NCBI RefSeq assembly: GCF_000158815.1
Contig: NZ_GG657738.1
Location: 6,150,068-6,200,718, forward strand
Length of the DNA stretch: 50,651 bases
Direction: 5' to 3'
DNA from: Micromonospora sp. ATCC 39149
GTDB lineage: Bacteria; Actinomycetota; Actinomycetes; Mycobacteriales; Micromonosporaceae
Position 1 is the first letter of the stretch. Every line of letters starts with the position of its first letter. A model generated the notes under the pieces. The model saw nothing but the letters and a program-made list of their open reading frames with translations. It was not told the origin of the DNA and made no database searches. A program made the position numbers and the translations under genes. Below, piece by piece: positions 25,109-33,190 of the stretch.

Positions 25109-26350
25109 ATGACGGCGACCTCTGCCCGTGAATTGCCGCTGCGGCCCGACTCGTCCCGCCCACGCGACTTTCGTCTCTACTGGCTGGCCGGCGGGATCAA
25201 CCTGCTCGGCTCCCAGGCCTCCGGCCTGGTCCTGCCGCTGGTGGCGCTCGCCGTCAGCGGTTCGCCGACTTCCGCCGGCCTGGTGGGCGGCCTCGGCCTG
25301 GCCGGGCGGCTCGTGGCGGCGCCGGCGGCGGGCGTGCTGGCCGACCGGCTGCCCCGCAAGGCCATGATGGTCACCGCGCTGCTGGTGGCGGCCGGCGCCA
25401 TGGCTACGGTCGCCGGCACTCTGGCGGCCGACGCGGTCACCCTCGGCATCCTGGCCGGTGCCGCCTTCGTGGAGGGCGTCGCCCAGGCCGGTTACGAGTC
25501 GGCCGGCGCGGGGGCCATCCGGCGGGTCCTGCCCCCTGACGACCAGCGGGCGCTGGCCCGGCTCGAGGCCCGCAACCACGCCATGCAGATCGCCGGGCCA
25601 CTGCTGGGTGGGGCACTCTTCCAACTGGCGCGTTGGGCACCATTCCTCGCCGACGTGGTCTCCTACCTGGTCGCCGCGTCCTGCGTTGCCGCAATTCGCA
25701 CGGACCTCAACCCACAGCGGACGGACCGCAATTCGTTCCTGGCCGACCTGCGGACCGGACTGCGCTTCGTGTGGGAACACCCGTTCCTACGTTTCGTCAC
25801 CATCTGGGCCGCCGGCATCAACTTCGTCTTCGGCGCACTGATATACCACACGATCCTGGTCGCCGGCGGCCGTGGCGATCTGCCGGTGTCGGTCGGCCTG
25901 ATTCTCACCATCGCCAGCGTCGGTGGTCTCGTCGGCGCGTTGTCCGCGCCGCGGGTGCTGCGACACCTGCGGCCGGTGGTGGCCATCCCGATCGCGTCGT
26001 GGGCGACGGTGGGCCTGGTCGCCGCGCTGTGCGTGGCCCGGCAGCCCTGGAGCTACGGGCTGCTGTTCGGGCTGGTCTTCCTCCTCACGCCCATGGTGGC
26101 CATCGTCTTCCAGTCCCGTGCCATCACGATCACCCCCGACCACCTCCAGGGCCGGGTGGCAACGGTGATCGGCACGACCGGAGAGGCGCTGCGGGTGCTC
26201 GCGCCGGTGCTCGCCGGCGCGCTGGTCGCCCGGTACCACCCCGGCGCGGTGGCACTGATCTTCGCGGCGGTCCTGGCCATGCTGGCCGCATACGCGACCG
26301 CCAACGTCCGGAAGCTGCGCACCGGCACGGCCCCGGCGAAGGAGGACTGA
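25109..26350 (+). CDS. MFS exporter of the RiPP-type operon
   Basis: This is a 413-residue, 12-helix major facilitator of the drug/siderophore exporter type. After a short polar N-terminus come DFRLYWLAGGINLLGSQASG, the A-motif-like ADRLPRKAMMV loop between helices 2 and 3, and hydrophobic helices to the end (VALIFAAVLAMLAAYA). I prefer the ATG at 25109 (MTATSARELP), which aligns best with the family; in-frame ATGs at 25043 and 25073 are alternatives and the ribosome site is weak for all. The stop lies 2 bases before the protease gene. By context it probably exports the modified peptide encoded downstream, giving export and self-protection. Confidence 0.88.
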   Translation: MTATSARELPLRPDSSRPRDFRLYWLAGGINLLGSQASGLVLPLVALAVSGSPTSAGLVGGLGLAGRLVAAPAAGVLADRLPRKAMMVTALLVAAGAMATVAGTLAADAVTLGILAGAAFVEGVAQAGYESAGAGAIRRVLPPDDQRALARLEARNHAMQIAGPLLGGALFQLARWAPFLADVVSYLVAASCVAAIRTDLNPQRTDRNSFLADLRTGLRFVWEHPFLRFVTIWAAGINFVFGALIYHTILVAGGRGDLPVSVGLILTIASVGGLVGALSAPRVLRHLRPVVAIPIASWATVGLVAALCVARQPWSYGLLFGLVFLLTPMVAIVFQSRAITITPDHLQGRVATVIGTTGEALRVLAPVLAGALVARYHPGAVALIFAAVLAMLAAYATANVRKLRTGTAPAKED

Positions 26351-26352
26351 GG

Positions 26353-28158
26353 ATGGCTCGCAACTTCCGCGTCTACTACCCGGCGCTGCCGCTGGTGGCC
26401 GAGCACGCGCCGCACCGGGCCGCCTTCGTCGGCGACGCCGACGGGCGCTGCCAGGTCTTCGTCTGGGACCGCGAAGTCGGGTCGGCGCGCCAGGTCACCG
26501 ACCGGGCGGCCGGCACCGTCCGGGCCGCCATCGACCCTGGCGGCACCACCGTCTGGTGGTTCGACGACGACCTCACCGGGGTGGGCAGCTGGCGGGTCTG
26601 CGACATCGACCACCCGGAACACTCGACCGAGGCGCTGCCGGGGCTCGCCCCGGCCCGGCACGCCGGCCTCGCCATGGCCGCCGACGGCACCGCCGTGATC
26701 GGCCTTTCCGACACCGGGGGCATGACGCTGTTCCGGCGGACCGCCACCGGCCGGGTCGACCGGATCTCCCGGGTCTCCGGATACGCCCACCTGGTCGACG
26801 TGGACCCGGCCGGCCAGCTACTCGTGGTCGGCACCGACGCCGCGTCGCCCACCGCGGTCACCGTGCTGACCGGCGACGGCACGCCGGTGGCGGTGCTGCC
26901 GGGCAGTGCCACCGGACGGGTCTGGCCGCTGGGATTCGCGCCCGGGACCGGTCCGGCCCGGCTGCTGCTGGTGGTCGAGGAGAACGGCGAGTACGCGCTG
27001 GCCACCTGGACCCGGGCCGGCGGGCTGGCCCGGCACGAGTGGCGCTTCGACACCGAGATCACCGCCAGCTGGTATCCGGACGGAACCCGCGTCCTCGTCC
27101 GCCAGGATCGACACGCCGGCAGCCACCTGTACTGTGTCGACCTGTCGGCGGGGACGCGTACCGAGGTACCCACCCCGGCCGGCAGCATCCTGGACGCCGC
27201 GGCCTGGCCCGACGGTGACGTGGCGTACGTCTGGACCGACTCCACGACACCGCCGCAGATCCGCTCCGTCGCCGGGGTGGAGCTGCCGACGGCACCGGAC
27301 GACGGCCCGGGTGACGAGGCGGTGTCGCTGGCGCAGTACTGCCGGCGGACGCAGGTCTGGGTGCCGGGGCCGGCCGGGCCGATCCACGCGCTGGTCGCGG
27401 CGCCCGCCGACCGGACCGGGCCGCTGCCGGCGGTGTTCCTGGTGCACGGCGGACCGTTCCAGCACGCCCGGGACGCGTACGACCCGCTGGTCGAGGTGCT
27501 CGTCCGGACCGGCTGTGCGGTGGTCCGGGTCAACTACCGGGGCTCCAGCGGATACGGGGCCGCCTGGCGAAACGACTTCCGCGCCGGCGTCGGGCTCACC
27601 CAGCTGGAGGACCTGGCGGCGGTCCGGTCCCATCTCTGCGAGCGGGGCGTGATCGTCGAGCACCGGGTGGCGCTCTGGGGCAGTTCCTGGGGCGGGTACC
27701 TGACCCTGCTCGCCCTCGGGGTGCAGCCGGACCTGTGGCGGCTCGGAGTGGCGATCAACCCGGTCGCCGACTACGCCGCCGCCTTCGCGGCCGCCACCCC
27801 GGCGATCCGCGCGCTGGACACGATGCTGTTCGACGGCACGCCGCAGGAGGTCCCGCAGCGGTACGCGGACTCCTCTCCCACGAGCTACATCGACCGGGTA
27901 CGCGCACCGGTCTTCATAGCCGTGGCCACCGACGACGTCCGGTGCCCGCCCGCCCCGGTGGAACGCTACGCCGAGGCGCTGTCGCGCCGCCGGGTCCCCG
28001 TGAAACTCCTCCGGACGCGAGCCGGGCACGAGGATTTCGATGCCCGTGGTCACGTCTCCCTGATGCAGGCGGTGCTGCTGTTCATGCAGCGGCATTTCGA
28101 CGGCGTACGGGACGAAGGGACGCCGGTCGCGCTCGCCATGGCGCGACCGACGGACTGA
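26353..28158 (+). CDS. S9 family prolyl-oligopeptidase-like serine peptidase
   Basis: This is a 601-residue peptidase with an N-terminal beta-propeller (about 1-340, repeated WxxDG-type blades) and a C-terminal alpha/beta-hydrolase domain. The nucleophile is Ser445 in WGSSWGGYLT, the acid is in AVATDDVRCPP near 527 and the base is His559 in RAGHEDFD. HGGPFQHARDAYD and VNYRGSSGYG are hallmark S9 motifs. No signal peptide is visible, so it acts in the cytoplasm. GGAGG precedes the ATG and it starts 2 bases after the exporter gene. The propeller restricts entry to short peptides, which suits trimming of the 32-residue precursor encoded 54 bases downstream. That role is inference. Confidence 0.92.
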   Translation: MARNFRVYYPALPLVAEHAPHRAAFVGDADGRCQVFVWDREVGSARQVTDRAAGTVRAAIDPGGTTVWWFDDDLTGVGSWRVCDIDHPEHSTEALPGLAPARHAGLAMAADGTAVIGLSDTGGMTLFRRTATGRVDRISRVSGYAHLVDVDPAGQLLVVGTDAASPTAVTVLTGDGTPVAVLPGSATGRVWPLGFAPGTGPARLLLVVEENGEYALATWTRAGGLARHEWRFDTEITASWYPDGTRVLVRQDRHAGSHLYCVDLSAGTRTEVPTPAGSILDAAAWPDGDVAYVWTDSTTPPQIRSVAGVELPTAPDDGPGDEAVSLAQYCRRTQVWVPGPAGPIHALVAAPADRTGPLPAVFLVHGGPFQHARDAYDPLVEVLVRTGCAVVRVNYRGSSGYGAAWRNDFRAGVGLTQLEDLAAVRSHLCERGVIVEHRVALWGSSWGGYLTLLALGVQPDLWRLGVAINPVADYAAAFAAATPAIRALDTMLFDGTPQEVPQRYADSSPTSYIDRVRAPVFIAVATDDVRCPPAPVERYAEALSRRRVPVKLLRTRAGHEDFDARGHVSLMQAVLLFMQRHFDGVRDEGTPVALAMARPTD

Positions 28159-28211
28159 CGTACCGGACGGCGGCCTGACGGTCCACGAATGGCGAGGGGA
28201 GGTGAGAGCCC

Positions 28212-28310
28212 ATGCGTAAGAACATCATCGAGAACGACCCGATCAGCGGCAACCGCGACCAGGTCCGTTCCGACGTCGCCGTCACGGTGACGGTCACCGT
28301 CAAGTTCTGA
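28212..28310 (+). CDS. RiPP precursor peptide, 32 residues, Val/Thr-repeat core
   Basis: This short gene has a strong ribosome site (GGGGAGG about 8 bases before ATG). It encodes a polar leader-like region, beginning MRKNIIENDPISGN and continuing to about Asp21, followed by an alternating tail VAVTVTVTVKF at the C-terminus. There is no Cys and no Gly-Gly motif. It stands directly upstream of a B12-type radical SAM gene of the RiPP C-methyltransferase family and downstream of a protease and an exporter gene, as expected for a precursor. Alternating beta-branched Val/Thr residues are plausible sites of radical C-methylation. The leader/core boundary and the modifications are inference. Confidence 0.85.
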   Translation: MRKNIIENDPISGNRDQVRSDVAVTVTVTVKF

Positions 28311-28320
28311 TCCACCACCG

Positions 28321-28368
28321 AGTGGGATCGCCGGTCCCGCGCCTCGGCCGGCACCCGGCGATCCCACT
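28321..28368 (+). terminator. Attenuator-like hairpin between precursor and radical SAM genes
   Basis: AGTGGGATCGCCGG (28321-28334) and CCGGCGATCCCACT (28355-28368) are perfect inverted repeats, giving a 14-bp stem and a 20-base loop that begins 10 bases after the precursor stop. No T tract follows. Such hairpins often let the precursor mRNA accumulate above that of the modifying enzymes, by partial termination or by protecting the 3' end. Confidence 0.8.
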
Positions 28369-28417
28369 TCGGTGTCGCCCTCGTCGGGTCCGGGCTTCGT
28401 GAGCAAGGAGAGGTGAC

Positions 28418-30376
28418 ATGCGGGTTCTGCTGGTCAACATGCCGTGGGCGTCCATCGATGTCCCGTCCCTGGCGCTGGGGATCCTCACCAACAGCGTCCG
28501 CCGGAGTTGCCCGGATGCCGAGGTCGAGGTCGTGCACGCCAACCTCGACTACGTCGACTGGGTGGTCGACCGCACCGAGTTCACCCTGCACGACTACCAG
28601 TACTATTCCCTGTTCACCTACTTCGCCGGGTGCGGTGACTGGGTCTTCTCCTCCGCGCTCTACGACGACCCGCAGTGGCGGCTGGACGAGTTCACCAGCC
28701 GGGTCCGCGACCAGATGTCCGAGCGGGAACTCGCGCGCAACGTCGAGCTGCACCGGTCCGCCCCGCAGTTCATCGCCGAACTGGCGACGCGGATCGTCGA
28801 GCGGGCGCCGGACCTGGTCGGTTTCACCTCCACCTTCCAGCAGAACACCGCCGCGCTGGCGGCGGCCAAGCACGTCAAGCGGCTGGATCCGACGATCCGT
28901 ACCGTGTTCGGCGGGGCCAACTGCGACGGCGAGCAGGGTGCGGCCCTGCACCGCAACTTCCCCTTCGTCGACCTGGTGGTGCGCGGCGAGGGCGAGGCGG
29001 CGTTCCCGCGACTGCTGGCCGCCCTGGCCGGCGGCGACCCCGCGCGCCCACCGGTGCCGCCGGGGGCCGCCGCGGGACTGGCCGGCGTCGAGGGGTTGTG
29101 CTGGACCGCCCCGGACGGCCGGCGGATCGCGAACCCGATGAGCACCAAGCCGCTGCCGCCCGCCGAGATCGTCACCCCTGACTACGCCGGCTACTTCGAG
29201 CGGCTCGCCGCCTCCCGGGCCCGCAACTGGGTCGAGCCGAAACTGGTCGTCGAGGGCGCCCGGGGATGCTGGTGGGGCGAGAAGCACCACTGCACCTTCT
29301 GCGGGCTCAACGGCTCGTTCATGGAGTTCCGCAGCAAGAGCCCGAGCAGGTTCTACGACGAGATCGTCTCTCTCGCCGAGCGGCACCAGGTGCTCGACAT
29401 GTTCGTGGTCGACAACATCCTCGACATGGGATACGTGACCTCGCTGCTGCCCAGACTCGCCGAGTCCGACTACGACCTGCGGTTGCAGTACGAAATCAAG
29501 TCCAACATGAAGGGCGCGCAGGTGCAGGCGCTGGCCGACGCCGGCCTGGTGAGCGTGCAGCCCGGGATCGAGAACCTCAGCAGCCGGGTTCTCAAGATCA
29601 TGGACAAGGGGGTGACCGGCTGTCTGAACGTACGCATGCTGCGCGACGCCGAGACCAGCGGCGTCACCGTCGCCTGGAACTACCTCTACGGCTTCCCCGG
29701 CGAGACCGACGAGGACTACCAGACGATCCTGGACCAGTTCCCGGCACTGCACCACCTGGCCCCGGCCGGCGGCAGCAGCCGCATCGCCATCGAGCGGTTC
29801 AGCCCGTATTTCAACCGTCCCGAGCTCGGCTTCGGCGACCTGCGGCCGGCGGGACAGTACCGCCTGAACTACGACCTGCCCGAGTCGGAGCTGATGGACC
29901 TGGCCTACATTTTCGACGTGCCCGAGCAGGGCATCGGCGCGGAGCTGGCGGCCCGGCTGGAGGAGGCCGTGACCGAGTGGCAGCACGAGTACGCCCGCAG
30001 CCAGCTGACCCACCATGATCTCGGCGAGGAGATCGTGCTGGTCAGCCGCCGCAAGCACTTCGCCTGGCGGGTGCTTCGCCTGACCGCCGCGCCGGAGGTC
30101 GCCGCCTTCCGGCAGCTCGACCAGCCGCACACCGTCGACTCGCTGGCCCGCCGGCTCCACCGCCCCGAGCCCGAGGTGGCATCCCTCCTGCGGCGCTGGC
30201 GGGAGCTGGGCATCGTCTTCACCGACGGCGGGCAGTTCGTGCATGTCGCGCCCCGGGCGATGAACCAGGACCTGCTCCGCATCGACCACCTGCACCCGGA
30301 ACGCGTCGGCGCGCGGCCGGAGACCGACCACACCGCGAACGGGCCGGCCGAGCAGGCCGCCCTGAGCGCCGTCTGA
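28418..30376 (+). CDS. B12-binding radical SAM RiPP maturase (C-methyltransferase type)
   Basis: This 652-residue enzyme matches the RiPP maturation radical SAM C-methyltransferase family. Residues 1-230 form a cobalamin-binding-like Rossmann domain (GFTSTFQQNTAALAAAKHVK, TVFGGANCDGEQG, VVRGEGEAAF). The radical SAM core has the unusual CX7CX2C cluster motif of this family at Cys284, Cys292 and Cys295 (GCWWGEKHHCTFCGLNG), followed by VSVQPGIENLSS and YLYGFPGET. The last ~120 residues (TVDSLARRLHRPEPEVASLL) resemble a winged-helix or peptide-binding domain. The ATG is preceded by AAGGAGAGG. By family knowledge it would methylate unactivated carbons of the precursor, likely Val or Thr side chains. 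Confidence 0.93.
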   Translation: MRVLLVNMPWASIDVPSLALGILTNSVRRSCPDAEVEVVHANLDYVDWVVDRTEFTLHDYQYYSLFTYFAGCGDWVFSSALYDDPQWRLDEFTSRVRDQMSERELARNVELHRSAPQFIAELATRIVERAPDLVGFTSTFQQNTAALAAAKHVKRLDPTIRTVFGGANCDGEQGAALHRNFPFVDLVVRGEGEAAFPRLLAALAGGDPARPPVPPGAAAGLAGVEGLCWTAPDGRRIANPMSTKPLPPAEIVTPDYAGYFERLAASRARNWVEPKLVVEGARGCWWGEKHHCTFCGLNGSFMEFRSKSPSRFYDEIVSLAERHQVLDMFVVDNILDMGYVTSLLPRLAESDYDLRLQYEIKSNMKGAQVQALADAGLVSVQPGIENLSSRVLKIMDKGVTGCLNVRMLRDAETSGVTVAWNYLYGFPGETDEDYQTILDQFPALHHLAPAGGSSRIAIERFSPYFNRPELGFGDLRPAGQYRLNYDLPESELMDLAYIFDVPEQGIGAELAARLEEAVTEWQHEYARSQLTHHDLGEEIVLVSRRKHFAWRVLRLTAAPEVAAFRQLDQPHTVDSLARRLHRPEPEVASLLRRWRELGIVFTDGGQFVHVAPRAMNQDLLRIDHLHPERVGARPETDHTANGPAEQAALSAV

Positions 30377-30388
30377 GGGGAGGCCGCC

Positions 30389-31063
30389 ATGGCCGTCGCC
30401 GCATCCACCCGGGAGCCCGTCCTGGTCCGCCTCGCCCGCGATCACGACCCGGCGGTGCGCGCCATACCCGGAATCGACCTCGGCGTCACCGAGTTGCGTG
30501 AGCCGGCCGGCGAGGCCGCCGCCCGATGGTTCCACGCCGGGGTACGGCACGTGTCGCTGCCTGATCCGGTGAACCTGGCCGTCGACGACACCGACGCGGC
30601 GTCCCGGGACGCGGTGCGTCGCCTCGTGCTGGTACGCGACCTGACCAGCTTCGGGATCGCAGTGGACTGGCGGCTGCTGCTGCCCTACGGCGGGTCGAAC
30701 TGGCGGGTCTACTGCCACCTGCATCCGCCGACGGAGCTGTCGGCGGCGGCCGACGACGACACCGATGACCCCCTCGACGCGTGGCGCCGCTCCCACTACA
30801 TCGACAAGTGCACGTTCCGCGCAGGCCCGGGCTTCGTTCAGGTCCGTGACCGCCGGGCCGGCCGGCTCAACCTGCACACCGTCGACGACCCGGCGTACCT
30901 GCGGGTCCTGGCCCAGGTCGTCGAGGGCGCGCCGGCCAGCGACGTCGATTTGGACATCGCCCGTGACTTCGCGGCCGAGGGCCTGGTCGCACAGGTGGGC
31001 ACCATGCTGGTGTGGCTGCCGTACCGGCTGCGCCGGTGGCCGCTGCCGTCCATGATCGTCTAG
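30389..31063 (+). CDS. DUF5825-like protein, partner of the radical SAM maturase
   Basis: This is a 224-residue soluble protein encoded 12 bases after the radical SAM gene, with GAGGGGAGG at the start of translation. Recognisable stretches include WFHAGVRHVSLPDPVN, TSFGIAVDWRLLLPYGGSNW and HYIDKCTFRAGPGFVQVRDR, resembling the DUF5825 family that accompanies B12 radical SAM RiPP enzymes. No catalytic motif is evident; Cys at WRVYCH and DKCTF are the only cysteines. It could bind the leader peptide, scaffold the maturase or catalyse a second step. It ends the operon, followed by a hairpin. Confidence 0.78.
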   Translation: MAVAASTREPVLVRLARDHDPAVRAIPGIDLGVTELREPAGEAAARWFHAGVRHVSLPDPVNLAVDDTDAASRDAVRRLVLVRDLTSFGIAVDWRLLLPYGGSNWRVYCHLHPPTELSAAADDDTDDPLDAWRRSHYIDKCTFRAGPGFVQVRDRRAGRLNLHTVDDPAYLRVLAQVVEGAPASDVDLDIARDFAAEGLVAQVGTMLVWLPYRLRRWPLPSMIV

Positions 31064-31064
31064 C

Positions 31065-31091
31065 GGCGAGGCCGGGCCGGCGATCCTCGCC
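31065..31091 (+). terminator. Hairpin after the RiPP-type operon
   Basis: GGCGAGG (31065-31071) and CCTCGCC (31085-31091) form a 7-bp stem starting 2 bases after the stop of the last operon gene; the 13-base loop is GC-rich. No T tract, but the position fits a terminator. Confidence 0.55.
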
Positions 31092-31104
31092 TGGCGCGGT
31101 GGCC

Positions 31105-31269
31105 GGGCGCAGCATCGGACCGATCAGGCTGGCCACGTTCACCGAACTGGCCCGAGCGATCTGGCAGTCATCGGACGATCTGCGCGGCGCGCCCATCGAG
31201 TCGGGCCACCACGTGGCGCAGGAGAACCCGTTGGCTCTTGCCGCGGCTGTTCATCACTTTCTGAGTTGA
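31105..31269 (+). pseudogene. Alpha/beta hydrolase C-terminal remnant
   Basis: The plus strand reads ARAIWQSSDDLRGAPIESGH followed by HVAQENPLALAAAVHHFLS and a stop. This is the C-terminal end, with catalytic His in SGHHVAQE, of a haloacetate dehalogenase-like alpha/beta hydrolase. The nucleophile and acid parts are absent. It is a fragment only. The next 194 bases, to 31463, contain nothing I recognise. Confidence 0.65.
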
Positions 31270-31463
31270 ACGGTGACAGCCGCCGCGGTCATCAGGCTCC
31301 AGAGTCGTCGGAGGTGAGAACGCTACCGGGCTCGTGGGCGTGCTGTGGCGACCAGGACGCGGGCGCGTCGGTCCCGTACGACTGGGTCATCCGCCGACCT
31401 AGCGGCTGGGTGTACGCCAGAAGGTTCGCGCCAGTTGAACTGGTGACCTATCAGCGCCGCTGG

Positions 31464-32100
31464 TCATGAACCGGGTGCCCGGCACGTTTCCGGAGAGGGT
31501 CGTGATGCGGGGACGGAGGGTCGGGCGTGGTCCGGGTAGGTTCGCCGCTCCCAGTCCATGGTCGACCACGGTGGTGCCAGGTCTTTCAGGGTGCCGATCT
31601 CGGTGGGTCTCAGCGGTGCCGGGGCCAGCGCTTCCTCGTGTCGGGCGAAAACCTTGTCCACGTATCGGTGCCCGGTGTCGGCGCCGATGACGAGATGCTC
31701 GCGTTCGGGGTGACGTTGTGCCTCCCATGCTGCTACCAGGAAGGCCGCTCCGGTGGACAGGCCGGCGAAGACGGCGTGCGTCCGCATCAGGTCGATCGTG
31801 CCGGCCATGGCGTAGCGGAACGTCAGCCAGTGCAGCTGGTCGTAGAGGTCGGGGCGGATGTTGTCGAAGGGGATGGCACTGCCGATGCCGGCGATGATGG
31901 CTTCGGGGTCCTGGAAGCGCTCGCTGCCGAAGCTGACGCTGCCGAACGGCTGGACCCCGACCAGTCTGGCCGACGGGTCGTGCTGGCGTAGCGGCTGGAT
32001 CAGGCCGGCGCTCGACGCGCCGGTGCCGACGCTGGCCACCACCGTCAGGGGTCTGCTGGGCAGCGCGATGTGCACCAGGCCGGCCAGTTCCGCGTAGCGA
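31464..32100 (-). pseudogene. PLP-dependent cysteine synthase-family remnant (C-terminal two-thirds)
   Basis: On the minus strand the sequence VVASVGTGASSAGLIQPLR, then GVQPFGSVSFGS, AGIGSAIPFDNIRPDLYDQL and GLSTGAAFLVAAWEAQRHP matches the later part of the cysteine synthase/tryptophan synthase beta superfamily (phosphate-binding GTG-SS loop and GLSTG). The lysine-bearing N-terminal part is missing: at about 32100 similarity stops abruptly and an acyl-CoA dehydrogenase fragment begins on the opposite strand. The open frame continuing to 32399 has no resemblance. A non-functional product is expected. Confidence 0.75.
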
Positions 32101-32276
32101 CAAGCCGGATCTTCGAGTTCACCGGCGCACGCGCAACGGTCCGCGCCACCGGCCTCGACCGGTTCTGGCGCGACGCCCGCACGCTCACCCTGCACGATCC
32201 CGTGGCATACAAGGCACAAGAGCTCGGCGACTACCTTCTCACCGGGCGGTATCCACGCGTGACGGCATACAGCTGA
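32091..32276 (+). pseudogene. Acyl-CoA dehydrogenase-family C-terminal remnant
   Basis: The frame encodes ATSRIFEFTGARATVRATGL, then DRFWRDARTLTLHDPVAYKA and LGDYLLTGRYP, the C-terminus of a flavin monooxygenase/acyl-CoA dehydrogenase of the SfnB/DszC-like group. It starts at the junction with the PLP enzyme remnant. About 60 of the usual 400 residues are left. Confidence 0.7.
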
Positions 32277-32557
32277 CCGATCCGGCATCGGGCAGGACGC
32301 GAGCCGGTGACCCGACAGAGGGACCTCCAGCGAGCGCGATGGCTGGCCACACTGCTGGCCGCCCACACCGGGCGGTGCGGGCGGTGGCGCTTCTCGCACC
32401 TCATTAGCAAGTACGTGCGACTGGCATCAGTGGCGACCGTCCCGGCACGCGATGATCAATACCTCCGTCGGGGGTGCTCGACCGCTTCCGTGCCGACAAT
32501 TCTTCGAGGAGCTGCTGGTGGGCGTCAGCACCATGACTCGTTCCGTCGGCCGCGTCG
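32277..32557. other. Stretch without recognisable genes
   Basis: These 281 bases lie between two gene fragments; short frames on either strand show no family resemblance and no repeats were seen. Confidence 0.5.
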
Positions 32558-32913
32558 AGGTTTGCCGACGTCAATCTCGATTCGCCGTTTCCGAATAAGC
32601 ACATCTTCTTGGCCGCTCGGATGCTGGCTGACGAGGGCTTTATTGAACAATTCCGTCCAAGGGTGGTGTCCACGACACTGGCCGTGGCCTGGGTCGCTGC
32701 TGGGCGCCGCGCCGCCTATGTCACAGATGGCCATCTGCGCGACAGTGTTCACTTCGCCGCCGGAATCGCCCTCTGCCAGGCGGCCGGATGCGTTGTGACC
32801 GGGATCGAGGGTCAACCACTGCATACCGGCGCTGGGGGCCTGTCGTGGCCGCGGACGGACAGACATATGCCGCCCTGCTGGCCCTCATAGGTAAACAGCG
32901 GGTCAAAGCATGA
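32558..32913 (+). pseudogene. Inositol monophosphatase-family remnant, frameshifted
   Basis: The plus strand gives DVNLDSPFPNKHIFLAARML, then VVSTTLAVAWVAAGRRAAYV, DGHLRDSVHFAAGIALCQAA and GCVVTGIEGQPLHTGAGG, the C-terminal half of an inositol monophosphatase-like protein. After GAGG a one-base frame change at about 32838 is needed to continue as PVVAADGQTYAALLALIGKQ to a stop at 32911. The metal-binding N-terminal motifs are missing. It is a pseudogene by both truncation and frameshift. Confidence 0.7.
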
Positions 32914-33190
32914 GTGAGTTCGCTGTGCCAATGGTCCTCGGTCATGGGCCGGATCAGCGGTTGTTGGCGGCGGGAAGGGCGATCAGCTGACCGGCTCTGC
33001 CGGTGTGCAGTTCGTGGTTCTCGGCGGCGGTGGCTCTGACCGTCGAGTGGCTTGAGGTGCTCCAGCCGGCGGGTTGGCGCCCGGCCACAGGCGCGCTCGT
33101 CACGGCCTGCACCGTCCTCGTCGCAGCGATCGCTGCCCGTTCGGTGCAGACCTCCCGACGGCACTGAGCGAAACCCCAGGGGAGGGCATC
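32914..33190. other. Stretch without a supported gene
   Basis: A plus-strand frame ending at about 33167 reads WLEVLQPAGWRPATGALVTA then CTVLVAAIAARSV, resembling one membrane helix at the end of an unidentified protein. Nothing else is recognisable. Confidence 0.4.

Noticed and set aside
24910..25131. 73-codon plus-strand ORF with VTPPTVSVHVQVE that could be a second peptide precursor before the exporter gene
   Set aside because: It overlaps the exporter start by 23 bases, has no ribosome site and does not resemble the 32-residue precursor; the AT-richer leader alone explains the open frame.
28082..30877. 931-codon minus-strand ORF over the radical SAM gene
   Set aside because: It is antisense to a well-supported enzyme and has no family motif; GC-rich third positions keep the opposite frame open.
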